Made by a program: the position numbers and the translations under genes. A stretch of 64,000 nt of DNA. Origin: an uncultured Eubacterium sp. (GTDB lineage: Bacteria; Bacillota; Clostridia; Lachnospirales; Lachnospiraceae). The stretch lies in NCBI GenBank assembly GCA_947088865.1, contig CAMUHY010000001.1:124001-188000 (forward strand), read 5' to 3'. The stretch's first letter is position 1. The number at the start of each line of letters is the position of its first letter. Shown piece after piece: positions 36,133-44,615 of the stretch. A model generated the notes under the pieces. It had not been told where the DNA came from. It saw only the letters and a program-made list of their open reading frames with translations, and ran no database searches.

Positions 36133-37152
36133 ATGGCCAAGAAAAAAAGTAAAAAACCCCAAATAATAAGTACAATTTTATCCTTCTTATTGGCAATCTT
36201 TATTACCATGTTTAGTTATCTAATAGGGCTTAATTTTGGACTATTTAATATTAATAATCTTGTGGATTCAATGAATGTTGATTTTTATATTCACATGAAT
36301 GAGTATATTCGTAAAGAAGCGGTCAATATAGCAATTCCTTATGGTGTTGACCGCTCTGTTTTTGATAATGTATTTACTATGGATATCACATCTATTCAAG
36401 CTTCTAATAAACTTCGAGCGCAGTTAAAAAATGAACCTTACGAAGTCAATACTTCTGATGTAAAACAACGCTTATACACAAATATTGACCAATTTCTTTC
36501 TTCTAAGGGTTATACATTAACAGCAGAACAACAAACAAATATTGATTCATTAGTTGAAAAAGTATGTGAAATTTATATTGATGCACTTACCATTCCATAT
36601 ATGAAACAATTTGCAAGAATTGGCAATACATTTAATAAATATATCTTATATGGAATGATTATTGTATTTATTATGATTGTGTTAAATATTGTCTTTTTGT
36701 TTTTGTTAAATAAATATATTCATAAGTGTTTTCGATATATTTCTTACGCTACTATTTCAGCTTCTCTTATGACAGCATTTTTGCCTATATGGGCATTAAT
36801 GGATGGTTTTTACCGGAGAATATATATTTCCATTGAATATGTATATACCTTTTTTGTTAATTACATACGTAATAGCATTATGATATTTGTATACATATCC
36901 GCTTTACTTTTAGCTATATCAGCTGCATTGATTGTCCTTATATGGTATCGAAGAAAAGCTCTTATTGCTCACAATAAAGAGGAAGCTCACCGCAGACATC
37001 AACGTCATATACAAAGACGTATGCAGGAAGAACGAGAATTAAATGAATTAATCAATATGCAAAAACACAAAAACTCATTTAATAAAGATGTTCAAAAAGA
37101 ATTTATCAATTATTATGAATATGATGATTCAGAAGATTCAGAGGATTCATAA
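36133..37152 (+). CDS. Polytopic membrane protein of the sortase module, unknown function
   Basis: A 339-residue protein with four likely TM segments (about 12-34, 172-196, 203-223, 250-272). The region between TM1 and TM2 (about 40-165) is probably extracellular and helical. The C-terminal 65 residues are charged and coiled ('HRRHQRHIQRRMQEERELNE') and end in an acidic stretch 'YEYDDSEDSEDS'. I do not recognise the family. It follows the sortase by 18 bases with AGAGG, so it belongs to the same operon. It may present or retain the sortase substrate; that is a guess from context. Confidence 0.7.
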   Translation: MAKKKSKKPQIISTILSFLLAIFITMFSYLIGLNFGLFNINNLVDSMNVDFYIHMNEYIRKEAVNIAIPYGVDRSVFDNVFTMDITSIQASNKLRAQLKNEPYEVNTSDVKQRLYTNIDQFLSSKGYTLTAEQQTNIDSLVEKVCEIYIDALTIPYMKQFARIGNTFNKYILYGMIIVFIMIVLNIVFLFLLNKYIHKCFRYISYATISASLMTAFLPIWALMDGFYRRIYISIEYVYTFFVNYIRNSIMIFVYISALLLAISAALIVLIWYRRKALIAHNKEEAHRRHQRHIQRRMQEERELNELINMQKHKNSFNKDVQKEFINYYEYDDSEDSEDS

Positions 37153-37168
37153 TAAATTTTTTAGAATC

Positions 37169-37327
37169 AGTTAAGCGGATATTCGCAATCCGCTACGCTA
37201 CTTGCTCAAACCATCTAGCTACTATCGTAGCTTTTCAGTGGGAGCTTATACTCCCACTGAAACAAGGAAGTCCCCCACTTATGCCTTTACAGCATTGAAG
37301 TGGGGGACTTCCTTGATAAGGTTAAAC
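37169..37327. repeat. Dispersed palindromic repeat, full copy A
   Basis: About 159 bp with four successive palindromes: CGGAT-7-ATCCG, AGCTAC-4-GTAGCT, TCAGTGGGAG-6-CTCCCACTGA, and a 15-bp perfect stem GGAAGTCCCCCACTT / AAGTGGGGGACTTCC whose loop holds ATGC-GCAT. It ends in TTGATAAGGTTAAA. It contains no gene and lies between convergent genes. The layout suggests a non-autonomous IS200/IS605-like element. Confidence 0.85.
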
Positions 37328-37334
37328 TATATCC

Positions 37335-38495
37335 TTACACCAACATGGCATCCGCCAATTTTTCCATCATTTCAATATTTTCTGCATTCATTGTGGATTT
37401 AATTGTAACCATTGGCTCTACTATCTCACAATTCTTTAATTCTTCAATATATGTTTTCATAAGCTTGCCAGCCACTGGCGCCCATGTTCCATTTTCAATA
37501 ATCCCAACTTTGCGATTTTGATAATTTTTAATCTTTAAATGATATAAGAAATCTTCCATAAATGGGAATAATGCAGAATCATATGTTGGCGACGCTACAA
37601 TCAACTTATCATATCGAAAGGCATCTTCTATCGCCTCAGACATATCATCTCTTGATAAATCAAAAATAGATACGGTCTGTCCTTTTGATTTTAATATTTC
37701 TGCCATTTTTTTAGCAGCAACTTTTGTGTTTCCATGTATTGAAGCAAATGCAATGGTAACACCTTCATCTTCTGGTCTATAACTTGACCATATATCATAT
37801 TTTTCAATATAATACGCAAGGTTTTCTTTTAAGATTGGTCCATGCAAAGGAGCAATCATTTGAATATCTAAATTAGCGGCTTTTTTTAAAACAGCCCGCA
37901 CAGAAGCTCCATATTTTCCAACGATATTAATATAATAACGACGAGCCTCACAAGCCCATTCCTCATCCGTGTCCAATGCGCCAAATTTACCAAATCCATC
38001 GGCTGAAAACAGTATTTTTTCTGTTTTTTCATATTCCATCATAACCTCTGGCCAATGTATCATAGGCGCCATAATAAATTGTAAAGTATGTTTACCTAAT
38101 TCTAAGGTATCTCCTTCTTTTACTTCCACTGTTCGATTTGAGATATCCATATCAAAAAACTGCTGTAACATCTGAAATGTTTTTGCATTGCCAACAAATT
38201 TCAACTCTGGATACTTCTCTCCCAACAACCCAATATTAGAAGAATGGTCTGGCTCCATATGTGAAATAATAAGATAGTCTGGTTTTCTTCCCGATAACTC
38301 TGATTCAAGCTTATCAAGCCACTCTTTCGTTGTTCTTGAATCTACGGTATCCATAATAGCAATTTTATCATCCATAATAACATACGAATTATATGAAACG
38401 CCATTAGGAACTTTATACTGACTTTCAAATAAATCAATTGTATGGTCATCACAACCAATATAACGAATACTATCTGATATTTCTACCTTGCTCAT
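37335..38495 (-). CDS. Flavodiiron protein (FprA-type A flavoprotein)
   Basis: A 386-residue enzyme. The N-terminal metallo-beta-lactamase domain (about 1-245) has the diiron motif 'SHMEPDHSSNIG', then 'PMIHWPEVMM' and 'IAPLHGPIL'. The C-terminal flavodoxin domain binds FMN ('IAFASIHGNTKVAAKKMAE', 'VASPTYDSALFPFMEDFLYH'). It reduces O2 or NO to harmless products in anaerobes. No rubredoxin or reductase domain is fused. GGAGGTGC precedes the ATG. The gene stands alone next to repeat copy A. Confidence 0.95.
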   Translation of the reverse strand: MSKVEISDSIRYIGCDDHTIDLFESQYKVPNGVSYNSYVIMDDKIAIMDTVDSRTTKEWLDKLESELSGRKPDYLIISHMEPDHSSNIGLLGEKYPELKFVGNAKTFQMLQQFFDMDISNRTVEVKEGDTLELGKHTLQFIMAPMIHWPEVMMEYEKTEKILFSADGFGKFGALDTDEEWACEARRYYINIVGKYGASVRAVLKKAANLDIQMIAPLHGPILKENLAYYIEKYDIWSSYRPEDEGVTIAFASIHGNTKVAAKKMAEILKSKGQTVSIFDLSRDDMSEAIEDAFRYDKLIVASPTYDSALFPFMEDFLYHLKIKNYQNRKVGIIENGTWAPVAGKLMKTYIEELKNCEIVEPMVTIKSTMNAENIEMMEKLADAMLV

Positions 38496-38625
38496 TGTAA
38501 TAGCACCTCCAAATTATAATTTATCAATATTCACATATCGTTACTTTTTCTTATTATTTACCAACAAATCGATAAACAAACTTTATCTTACCAACTTACA
38601 AAAAAGTTGCTTACAATTTATCTTA

Positions 38626-40017
38626 TCAAGAACCTGTCCCTTTAAATACCACAAAAATGGTTTTTAAAATTAATTTTATATCTAACAAAACAGACCAATT
38701 ATCTATATATTCCAAATCATATTTTACAACATCATCAAAATCATTAATCTGATTTCTTCCACTAACCTGCCATAAACCTGTAAGTCCAGGTTTAATGCTC
38801 AGCCTTCTTCTATGCCAATTCTCATATACATTTACTTCGTCAATAGTAGGAGGTCTTGTTCCCACAAGACTCATATCTCCTTTAAGAATATTAAAAAACT
38901 GCGGCAACTCATCTATGGATGTTTTTCTTATAAATTTACCCACCTTCGTAATTCTTGGGTCATCTTTCATCTTAAACATTGCACCGCTCATCTCATTATT
39001 TTTCATTAGTTCTTTTTTTCGTTCCTCTGCATCAATATACATTGAACGAAACTTATATATCTTAAATACTCTTCCATTTTTTCCAACTCGCTTTTGCGAA
39101 AAAAATACTGGTCCCTTATCTTCCATCCATATTGCAGGTGCCACAAATATAAAAGCAATTGCTGTAATCAATAGTCCAACAATTCCCCCCATAATATCCA
39201 TAACACGTTTAACAATTAAACTTCCTGTACCATACATCGTCGTTGCAAACGTTACAACATTATAAGGTCCCATTGGTTCTATAATCTTATTGCTTACCTT
39301 AATATAGCTTAAATCAATATTAATGTGGATTTTAACACCCATTCTTTCAAACTGATATATAACCTCATTAATACTGCTTATACTTTGCGACACACTAATA
39401 AATACATCATCGACCACTTTATTGGCAACACAGCCCGACACATCCGATAATGAGCCAATGATAGGAATACTTTTCTTTCCAAAGTGAATTTCTCCGCCTA
39501 CTTTGTCACTATCGGACAATATCACACCAACTACATTGATATCCCATGTTGCCATAAAATTTTTAATAATATTAAATACATCCTCCTCATCAGCAATAAC
39601 AATACAGCTTCTTACATTTCTTTTATTGTGCATAGTAAGATATGTAAATAGTTTGATATAACACCGAGTAACATATACTGTACACAGACTCAATATACCA
39701 TATACAATAAAAACCAATCTTGAATAGGAATAGCTTTTACTTGTCATAAACAAATAGACAGCCCACATTAATAACGCTATCATATTAATGCGAAATACCT
39801 CTCCATATTCGTCGATATATCCTCTGCTATATATATCAGAATTTAGAGAACTAAGTGATGTATATACCAGCATATACATTAACAGTAAAACAATTAATCC
39901 ATCAACATATTTATCACTAAAATAAATATCTCTAAAATGTAATGCGGTCAAATATGAAATAATGATTGAAACCAAATCAAAAAACAGAACAATGATACTT
40001 CCATTTTTATTTTTCAT
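38626..40017 (-). CDS. Polyprenyl-phosphate sugar phosphotransferase (WbaP/CpsE-like)
   Basis: A 463-residue priming enzyme for exopolysaccharide. The N-terminus has four TM helices (about 8-125), then a CoA-binding-like Rossmann segment, and a fifth TM near 275-298. The catalytic domain follows: 'FFSQKRVGKNGRVFKIYKFR', 'TSIDELPQFFNILKGDMSLV', 'KPGLTGLWQVSGRN'. It moves a sugar phosphate from UDP-sugar to undecaprenyl phosphate at the membrane; the sugar is unknown. GGAGG precedes the ATG. The start overlaps the small membrane protein gene by 11 bases. It is the last gene of the EPS operon. Confidence 0.93.
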   Translation of the reverse strand: MKNKNGSIIVLFFDLVSIIISYLTALHFRDIYFSDKYVDGLIVLLLMYMLVYTSLSSLNSDIYSRGYIDEYGEVFRINMIALLMWAVYLFMTSKSYSYSRLVFIVYGILSLCTVYVTRCYIKLFTYLTMHNKRNVRSCIVIADEEDVFNIIKNFMATWDINVVGVILSDSDKVGGEIHFGKKSIPIIGSLSDVSGCVANKVVDDVFISVSQSISSINEVIYQFERMGVKIHINIDLSYIKVSNKIIEPMGPYNVVTFATTMYGTGSLIVKRVMDIMGGIVGLLITAIAFIFVAPAIWMEDKGPVFFSQKRVGKNGRVFKIYKFRSMYIDAEERKKELMKNNEMSGAMFKMKDDPRITKVGKFIRKTSIDELPQFFNILKGDMSLVGTRPPTIDEVNVYENWHRRRLSIKPGLTGLWQVSGRNQINDFDDVVKYDLEYIDNWSVLLDIKLILKTIFVVFKGTGS

Positions 40018-40195
40018 ACTTGTCTGGTACCTCCAACTTATCGTGTAATTTGTTGTTGCGATATATTCCTATCTTTTTTGATGCAATAAAACATACCACA
40101 AACAACACAAACAACACACCCAAGTATATAAATATTATTGAAAAATCATAACTGCCTGAATGGAGTTGAAAAAAAGCATCAATAACATCTCTCAT
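40007..40195 (-). CDS. Small single-pass membrane protein in the EPS operon
   Basis: A 62-residue protein with one TM helix ('FIYLGVLFVLFVVCFIASKK', about 22-41) and a charged C-terminus. It shares one base with the kinase stop and overlaps the priming transferase, so it is translated as part of the operon. I do not recognise a family. It may help assemble the EPS machinery, but there is no direct evidence. Confidence 0.65.
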   Translation of the reverse strand: MRDVIDAFFQLHSGSYDFSIIFIYLGVLFVLFVVCFIASKKIGIYRNNKLHDKLEVPDKYEK

Positions 40196-40911
40196 TATTC
40201 ATCATCTCCATAATTGCCATAATATTTACCATAATATCTGCCATAATAATTGCCGTAATACCTGCCATAATAACTATTGCCTGACAAATCAACTTTATTA
40301 AGCACTACGCCAAGTATCTTAATTCCAGCCATTTTAAGCTGTTCAATTGCTCTCTGCGCAAATTTATAACTGATTGAATGTGCACATACAACAAAGACTG
40401 CCGCATCACACTGAGTAGCAACAACGGATGCATCGGTAACGTTTCCAAGCGGCGGTGTATCAATAATTACATAATCATACTCCCCTCGAAGCATCATAAT
40501 CAGTGCCTCAAATGTTTTATTGCCAAGCAGCTCAGATGGGTTTGGAGGAACAACTCCTGAGAAAATAACATGAAAATTATCTACATTTGTTGCACACACA
40601 GCCTCTGAAAAATTACACATACCAGAAAGGTAATGAGAAAGCCCCCTAATTTTTTTATTAATCTTATAACGTCCTACAAGAACGGATTTTCTTAAATCGG
40701 CATCCACAAAGATAACTCTCTTTCCCGATTCCGCTAAAGAAACTGCAAGATTAAACGAAACGGACGATTTTCCCTCGTTTGGAGTAGAACTGGTAAACAT
40801 AATAACCTTCATATCGGAACCACACAATTGAATGTTTGTTCTCAATGTTTTATATGCTTCATTTGTTCTATAATCCAATTTTCTCATCTTTTCAATATCA
40901 ACTGCTAACAT
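40195..40911 (-). CDS. Bacterial tyrosine kinase (CpsD/YwqD-like)
   Basis: A 238-residue BY-kinase. Walker A is 'SSTPNEGKSSVSFNLAVSL', Walker A' is 'VIFVDADLRKS', and Walker B is 'YVIIDTPPLGNVTDAS'. The C-terminal tail is a Tyr comb with YYGRYYGNYYG-type repeats, the autophosphorylation cluster. Together with the Wzz-like activator it cycles between phosphorylated and free forms to control polymer length. It starts where the Wzz gene stops. AGGAGG precedes the ATG. Confidence 0.95.
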   Translation of the reverse strand: MLAVDIEKMRKLDYRTNEAYKTLRTNIQLCGSDMKVIMFTSSTPNEGKSSVSFNLAVSLAESGKRVIFVDADLRKSVLVGRYKINKKIRGLSHYLSGMCNFSEAVCATNVDNFHVIFSGVVPPNPSELLGNKTFEALIMMLRGEYDYVIIDTPPLGNVTDASVVATQCDAAVFVVCAHSISYKFAQRAIEQLKMAGIKILGVVLNKVDLSGNSYYGRYYGNYYGRYYGKYYGNYGDDE

Positions 40912-42002
40912 TACTTATCCTCCTTAACTCTTGAAACATTAAGTGACGGTGGTCTTGTTATTGGTTTCTTAACACTGCCCGCAGGCGTTGTTTGACTTTG
41001 AATGGTTCGCCCTGCTGGTGTTGTCTGACCTGCTACTGTTCGCCCTGCCGGTGTTGTTTGCCCTTGAGTTACGGTTCGTCCTGCTGGTGTTGTCTGACCT
41101 GCCACTGTTCGCCCTGCCATTGTTGTCTGACTTTGAACGGTTCGTCCGGATGATGTTGTCTGACCTGAAACAGAACTTCTTGATGCTGCACTTGAAACAC
41201 GCTTTGTCTGCGAAGATAACTCTGTTCTGGAACTTGACCGACTTCCTGATGAAGAACTGCTCTTCTTTTTCTTTCTTTTCTTTTTTGACCTTGCTGCATC
41301 TTGACCATCATCTAATTCATCTGAAAATGGAATCAACGCCAATGTGCTTAAGCCTAAATATCGCTCAACATCATCGGATGTTGTAATGGTATCATTAAGA
41401 AGAAATCGAACTACTACGATTGCTATTGTCAAAATCACACCTAACATACCTACAATCAGCACATTTCTCATAACATTTGGCGCAGATGGTGCCGTAGGAA
41501 CAACAGCATGGTCAAAAACTTCACATTTTTCAATCTGCATAATCGAACAGATAGAATCGCCTGAAACTACTGCAACTTTCTCTGCAATTTCTTTTACTTG
41601 ATATTGGTCATGTCCTGCCACAGAAATATCAAGAATACGTGTATTGGTCTTATTGGTCACGGTAATCATCTGATACAATTCTCCATAAGACATATTAATA
41701 CCTAATTCACTTATAACTTTTTCAAGAACTGTACGACTTTTTACAAGAACCATATAGTCTTGTGTCAACTGTGTAGAAGTCTGCAAATCGCTATATGTTG
41801 TTGTCGAATTGGTATTTTGTTTATTTAATACATACAAACTAGCCTGTGATACATATGTTGGTCGAACAAAAAATTTTGTATATACAAAAGTTGCTAGCCC
41901 AAATATTACACCAACAATTATAATAATAGCCAGCTTGCTTATAACCACAGACAGAACTTGTCTTAAATCAATCTCTATCTCATCATTCTTCTGTTTTTCC
42001 AT
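40911..42002 (-). CDS. Wzz/CpsC-type chain-length protein with a repetitive cytoplasmic tail
   Basis: A 363-residue membrane protein. The Wzz domain spans about 8-200, with TM1 at about 21-43 and TM2 near 176-198. The Pro-rich segment before TM2 ('VVPTAPSAPNVM') is typical. The tail after TM2 is about 160 residues. It has a basic run 'KKKRKKKKSSSSSGS', then a Ser/Thr-rich part with several 'GQTTPAGRTV' repeats, and is expected to face the cytoplasm. It activates the kinase encoded next. The start at 42002 has GGAGG; an ATG at 42020 overlaps it. Confidence 0.88.
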   Translation of the reverse strand: MEKQKNDEIEIDLRQVLSVVISKLAIIIIVGVIFGLATFVYTKFFVRPTYVSQASLYVLNKQNTNSTTTYSDLQTSTQLTQDYMVLVKSRTVLEKVISELGINMSYGELYQMITVTNKTNTRILDISVAGHDQYQVKEIAEKVAVVSGDSICSIMQIEKCEVFDHAVVPTAPSAPNVMRNVLIVGMLGVILTIAIVVVRFLLNDTITTSDDVERYLGLSTLALIPFSDELDDGQDAARSKKKRKKKKSSSSSGSRSSSRTELSSQTKRVSSAASRSSVSGQTTSSGRTVQSQTTMAGRTVAGQTTPAGRTVTQGQTTPAGRTVAGQTTPAGRTIQSQTTPAGSVKKPITRPPSLNVSRVKEDK

Positions 42003-42019
42003 TATTGATACATCCTCCA

Positions 42020-42763
42020 TTAATCAATATATTCACCATTTAAAATAGTAATTGAATTTTCTCTCAATAATCTTAAAGCATACTCATCGCCATATTTCTT
42101 AAATAGATAATCTGCACATTCAGCCATTCTAGGCGCTCTGTGACTATTACTGTGAGCATCTGTTCCTATGACATCGACAAGCTCATCATTTAAAAGGTGT
42201 TTGACAAACTTTTTTATTTTGCTACCTTGATTTCCAATCACTGTATCTGAATTCATTTGTATGACAGCGCCTAAATCTTTTGTTTCATAAACCAATTCCC
42301 AATTGTCAACCAGACACATGTATCTCTCAACATGAGCAATAATTGGTATATAACCACTTTGCATAATACTAGTAATACTGTTTCTAATCCTTGAAAATTC
42401 TACCGTAGGGTCATACTCAACCAACACATAATTGGTGTTTCCCATACATAGTATTTCGCCATTTTCTAAAGATTCAACAACCGATGATGAAAAAAATAAT
42501 TCTCTGCCAAGACTAAAACTCATATCTTTATAAATTTTTGACACAGCATCACAAAATATTTCAAACCGATTCCAAAGCTCTTCATAAGGAACTGTACATT
42601 TTCTAGGATGATAATGAGGGGTACATACCATATGACGTATTCCTTCTTCATATGCTGTCCGAACCATCTGCAGGCTAACATTCAAGTCAGGGGAACCATC
42701 ATCTACACCAAACAATATGTGACTATGTATATCAATATATTCACATTTCGCTTTTGATTTCAT
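42020..42763 (-). CDS. PHP-type tyrosine-protein phosphatase (CpsB/YwqE-like)
   Basis: A 247-residue metal-dependent phosphatase of the PHP fold. Metal ligands are in 'YIDIHSHILFGVDDGSPD', 'CTPHYHPRKCTVP', 'IIAHVERYMCL' and 'DVIGTDAHSNSHRAPRM'. It removes phosphate from the BY-kinase tail and so controls polysaccharide export. It is the first gene of the EPS operon. GGAGA precedes ATG 42763; the open frame reaches 42847 but has no ribosome site. pyrB diverges from it. Confidence 0.93.
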   Translation of the reverse strand: MKSKAKCEYIDIHSHILFGVDDGSPDLNVSLQMVRTAYEEGIRHMVCTPHYHPRKCTVPYEELWNRFEIFCDAVSKIYKDMSFSLGRELFFSSSVVESLENGEILCMGNTNYVLVEYDPTVEFSRIRNSITSIMQSGYIPIIAHVERYMCLVDNWELVYETKDLGAVIQMNSDTVIGNQGSKIKKFVKHLLNDELVDVIGTDAHSNSHRAPRMAECADYLFKKYGDEYALRLLRENSITILNGEYID

Positions 42764-42955
42764 ATATATTCTCCATTCTTTCTTTGAACTGTTAAATTTC
42801 CACAGTCTGAAATGTATTCTATCACATAATACAGTACTATTCAACAATTTTCAATTGGTAAAATTGGTTATAATTAAATACAACTTTCAGATTGTATAAT
42901 TGACTTTTTCATAGTACAATATCAAAAAAAGCAAAACGAAAAATAAGGAGGAATA

Positions 42956-43873
42956 ATGAAACATTTACTAAGCCCACAAGACCTAAGTATTGAAGAGCTA
43001 TCCAATTTGCTTGCTCTAGCCCATGATATTTCCATCAATCCTACGAAATATCATCATGTGTGCAATGGCAAAAAATTAGCGACATTATTTTATGAACCAA
43101 GTACAAGAACCCGTTTGAGTTTTGAATCAGCAATGATAAATCTCGGTGGTTCTGTTCTTGGTTTTTCTTCTGCTGACTCTAGTTCTGCCGCAAAAGGAGA
43201 AAGCGTTTCAGACACTATTCGAGTGATTTCATGTTATGCTGATATCTGTGCTATGAGACACCCAAAGGAAGGAGCGCCTATGGTTGCTGCCAGCAAATCA
43301 AGAATCCCTGTCATCAATGCTGGAGATGGAGGACATCAGCATCCAACTCAAACACTGACCGATTTAATGACAATACATGAACTGCGCGGTTCTTTAGAAA
43401 ACTTTACAATTGGGTTATGTGGAGATTTAAAATTTGGCAGAACGGTACATTCTCTTATTCATTCCCTGATACGATATAACAATATAAAATTTATACTGAT
43501 ATCTCCAAAAGAATTAAGAGTTCCCGATTATATGATAGAAACACTCAAAGATAACAATATTTCCTACAAGGAAGTTGAAAAACTAGAAGATGTAATGACG
43601 GAGCTTGATATTTTATATATGACACGTGTTCAGCGTGAACGTTTCTTTAATGAGGACGATTATCTGCGAATGAAAGACTTTTATATTCTTGACAAGGCAA
43701 AAATGGAACTGGCAAAACCAGATATGTACGTTCTTCACCCTCTGCCAAGAGTAAATGAAATTTCTGTTGAGGTAGACAACGACCCACGTGCCGCTTATTT
43801 TAAGCAAGCACAATATGGCGTCTATGTTCGTATGGCTCTTATTATGATACTTTTAGGACTATCCGTAGATTAA
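42956..43873 (+). CDS. pyrB: Aspartate carbamoyltransferase, catalytic subunit
   Basis: A 305-residue enzyme that joins carbamoyl phosphate and aspartate, the first committed step of pyrimidine synthesis. The carbamoyl phosphate site is '[16 protein letters not shown]', the aspartate loop is '[12 protein letters not shown]', and '[14 protein letters not shown]' closes the active site. Length is standard. AAGGAGG precedes the ATG. The regulatory subunit follows, so a PyrBI holoenzyme is expected. No PyrR-type attenuator is visible upstream. Confidence 0.97.
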   Translation: MKHLLSPQDLSIEELSNLLALAHDISINPTKYHHVCNGKKLATLFYEPSTRTRLSFESAMINLGGSVLGFSSADSSSAAKGESVSDTIRVISCYADICAMRHPKEGAPMVAASKSRIPVINAGDGGHQHPTQTLTDLMTIHELRGSLENFTIGLCGDLKFGRTVHSLIHSLIRYNNIKFILISPKELRVPDYMIETLKDNNISYKEVEKLEDVMTELDILYMTRVQRERFFNEDDYLRMKDFYILDKAKMELAKPDMYVLHPLPRVNEISVEVDNDPRAAYFKQAQYGVYVRMALIMILLGLSVD

Positions 43874-44025
43874 ATTTATTACACAAAAGCCGTGCAATTC
43901 CTATGCTGCGCTTTAGAATGGAGATTAATGTGAAAAATAAATTTTTCACACCGCAATTTGTGTCTGCGCGTTGCTTGACACAAAGTTGCTTATGCACAAA
44001 AAGCAGCGCAGAAATGAGGATTATT

Positions 44026-44448
44026 ATGTTAAATGTAGGACAATTAAACAATGGCTTTGTTCTTGACCATATTGAAGCTGGCAAATCCATGATGATTTAC
44101 ACGCATTTAGGATTAGACAAGCTTGACTGTCAAGTAGCTATTATAAAAAATGCCAAGAGCAATAAAATGGGTAAAAAAGATATTATAAAAATAGAGGGTG
44201 CCCTTGACCTTGTTGATTTAGATGTACTAGGATTTATCGACCACAATATTACGGTTAATCTTATAAAAGATGGCATTATTGTAGAAAAGAAAACACTATC
44301 TTTGCCATCTTCCATCACCAATATAATCAAATGCCGCAACCCTCGCTGCATCACCTCGATTGAACAAGAACTAGACCATGTATTTTATCTTACAGACGAA
44401 GAAAAACAAATTTACCGCTGTAAATATTGCGAAGAAAAATATTCATAA
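44026..44448 (+). CDS. pyrI: Aspartate carbamoyltransferase, regulatory subunit
   Basis: A 140-residue subunit that binds nucleotides and confers allosteric control. The N-terminal domain opens 'MLNVGQLNNGFVLDHIEAGK'. The zinc domain has 'CRNPRC' and 'CKYCEEKYS', the four Cys ligands. The start at 44026 has GAGGA; the frame is open upstream to 43903 but that part is unrelated to PyrI. The 152 bases between pyrB and pyrI contain several small hairpins. A long hairpin terminator follows. Confidence 0.95.
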   Translation: MLNVGQLNNGFVLDHIEAGKSMMIYTHLGLDKLDCQVAIIKNAKSNKMGKKDIIKIEGALDLVDLDVLGFIDHNITVNLIKDGIIVEKKTLSLPSSITNIIKCRNPRCITSIEQELDHVFYLTDEEKQIYRCKYCEEKYS

Positions 44449-44519
44449 TCATTGAGAATCTTACTATCTTTTACAATTTGTCTGCCATCTTTAAAATGGC
44501 AAAAATACATCTTAATTTT

Positions 44520-44608
44520 AAAGCTGCCTTATAAAACAAAACTTACAAGATGTTATAAATAAAACTTTATCTACATCTTATTATTTGTTTTATGCAGCAG
44601 CTTTTTTT
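44520..44608. terminator. Long hairpin terminator after pyrBI
   Basis: AAAGCTGC pairs with GCAGCAGCTTT and ATAAAACAAA with TTTGTTTTAT, with an inner ACAAGATGT stem. A T-run follows on the plus strand. It can also end the convergent GT8-PlsC transcript. Confidence 0.75.
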
Positions 44609-44615
44609 ACAATAT

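Noticed and set aside
37169-37327. Complete IS200/IS605 element
   Set aside because: No TnpA or TnpB reading frame lies within or near any copy; only the palindromic ends are present, so I list it as a repeat, not as an insertion sequence.
42848-42955. Possible PyrR attenuator or riboswitch before pyrB
   Set aside because: The gap is only 108 bases and shows no antiterminator/terminator pair or PyrR-binding loop.
44130-44354. Antisense frame inside pyrI
   Set aside because: PyrI on the plus strand is fully supported by its zinc ligands and start site.
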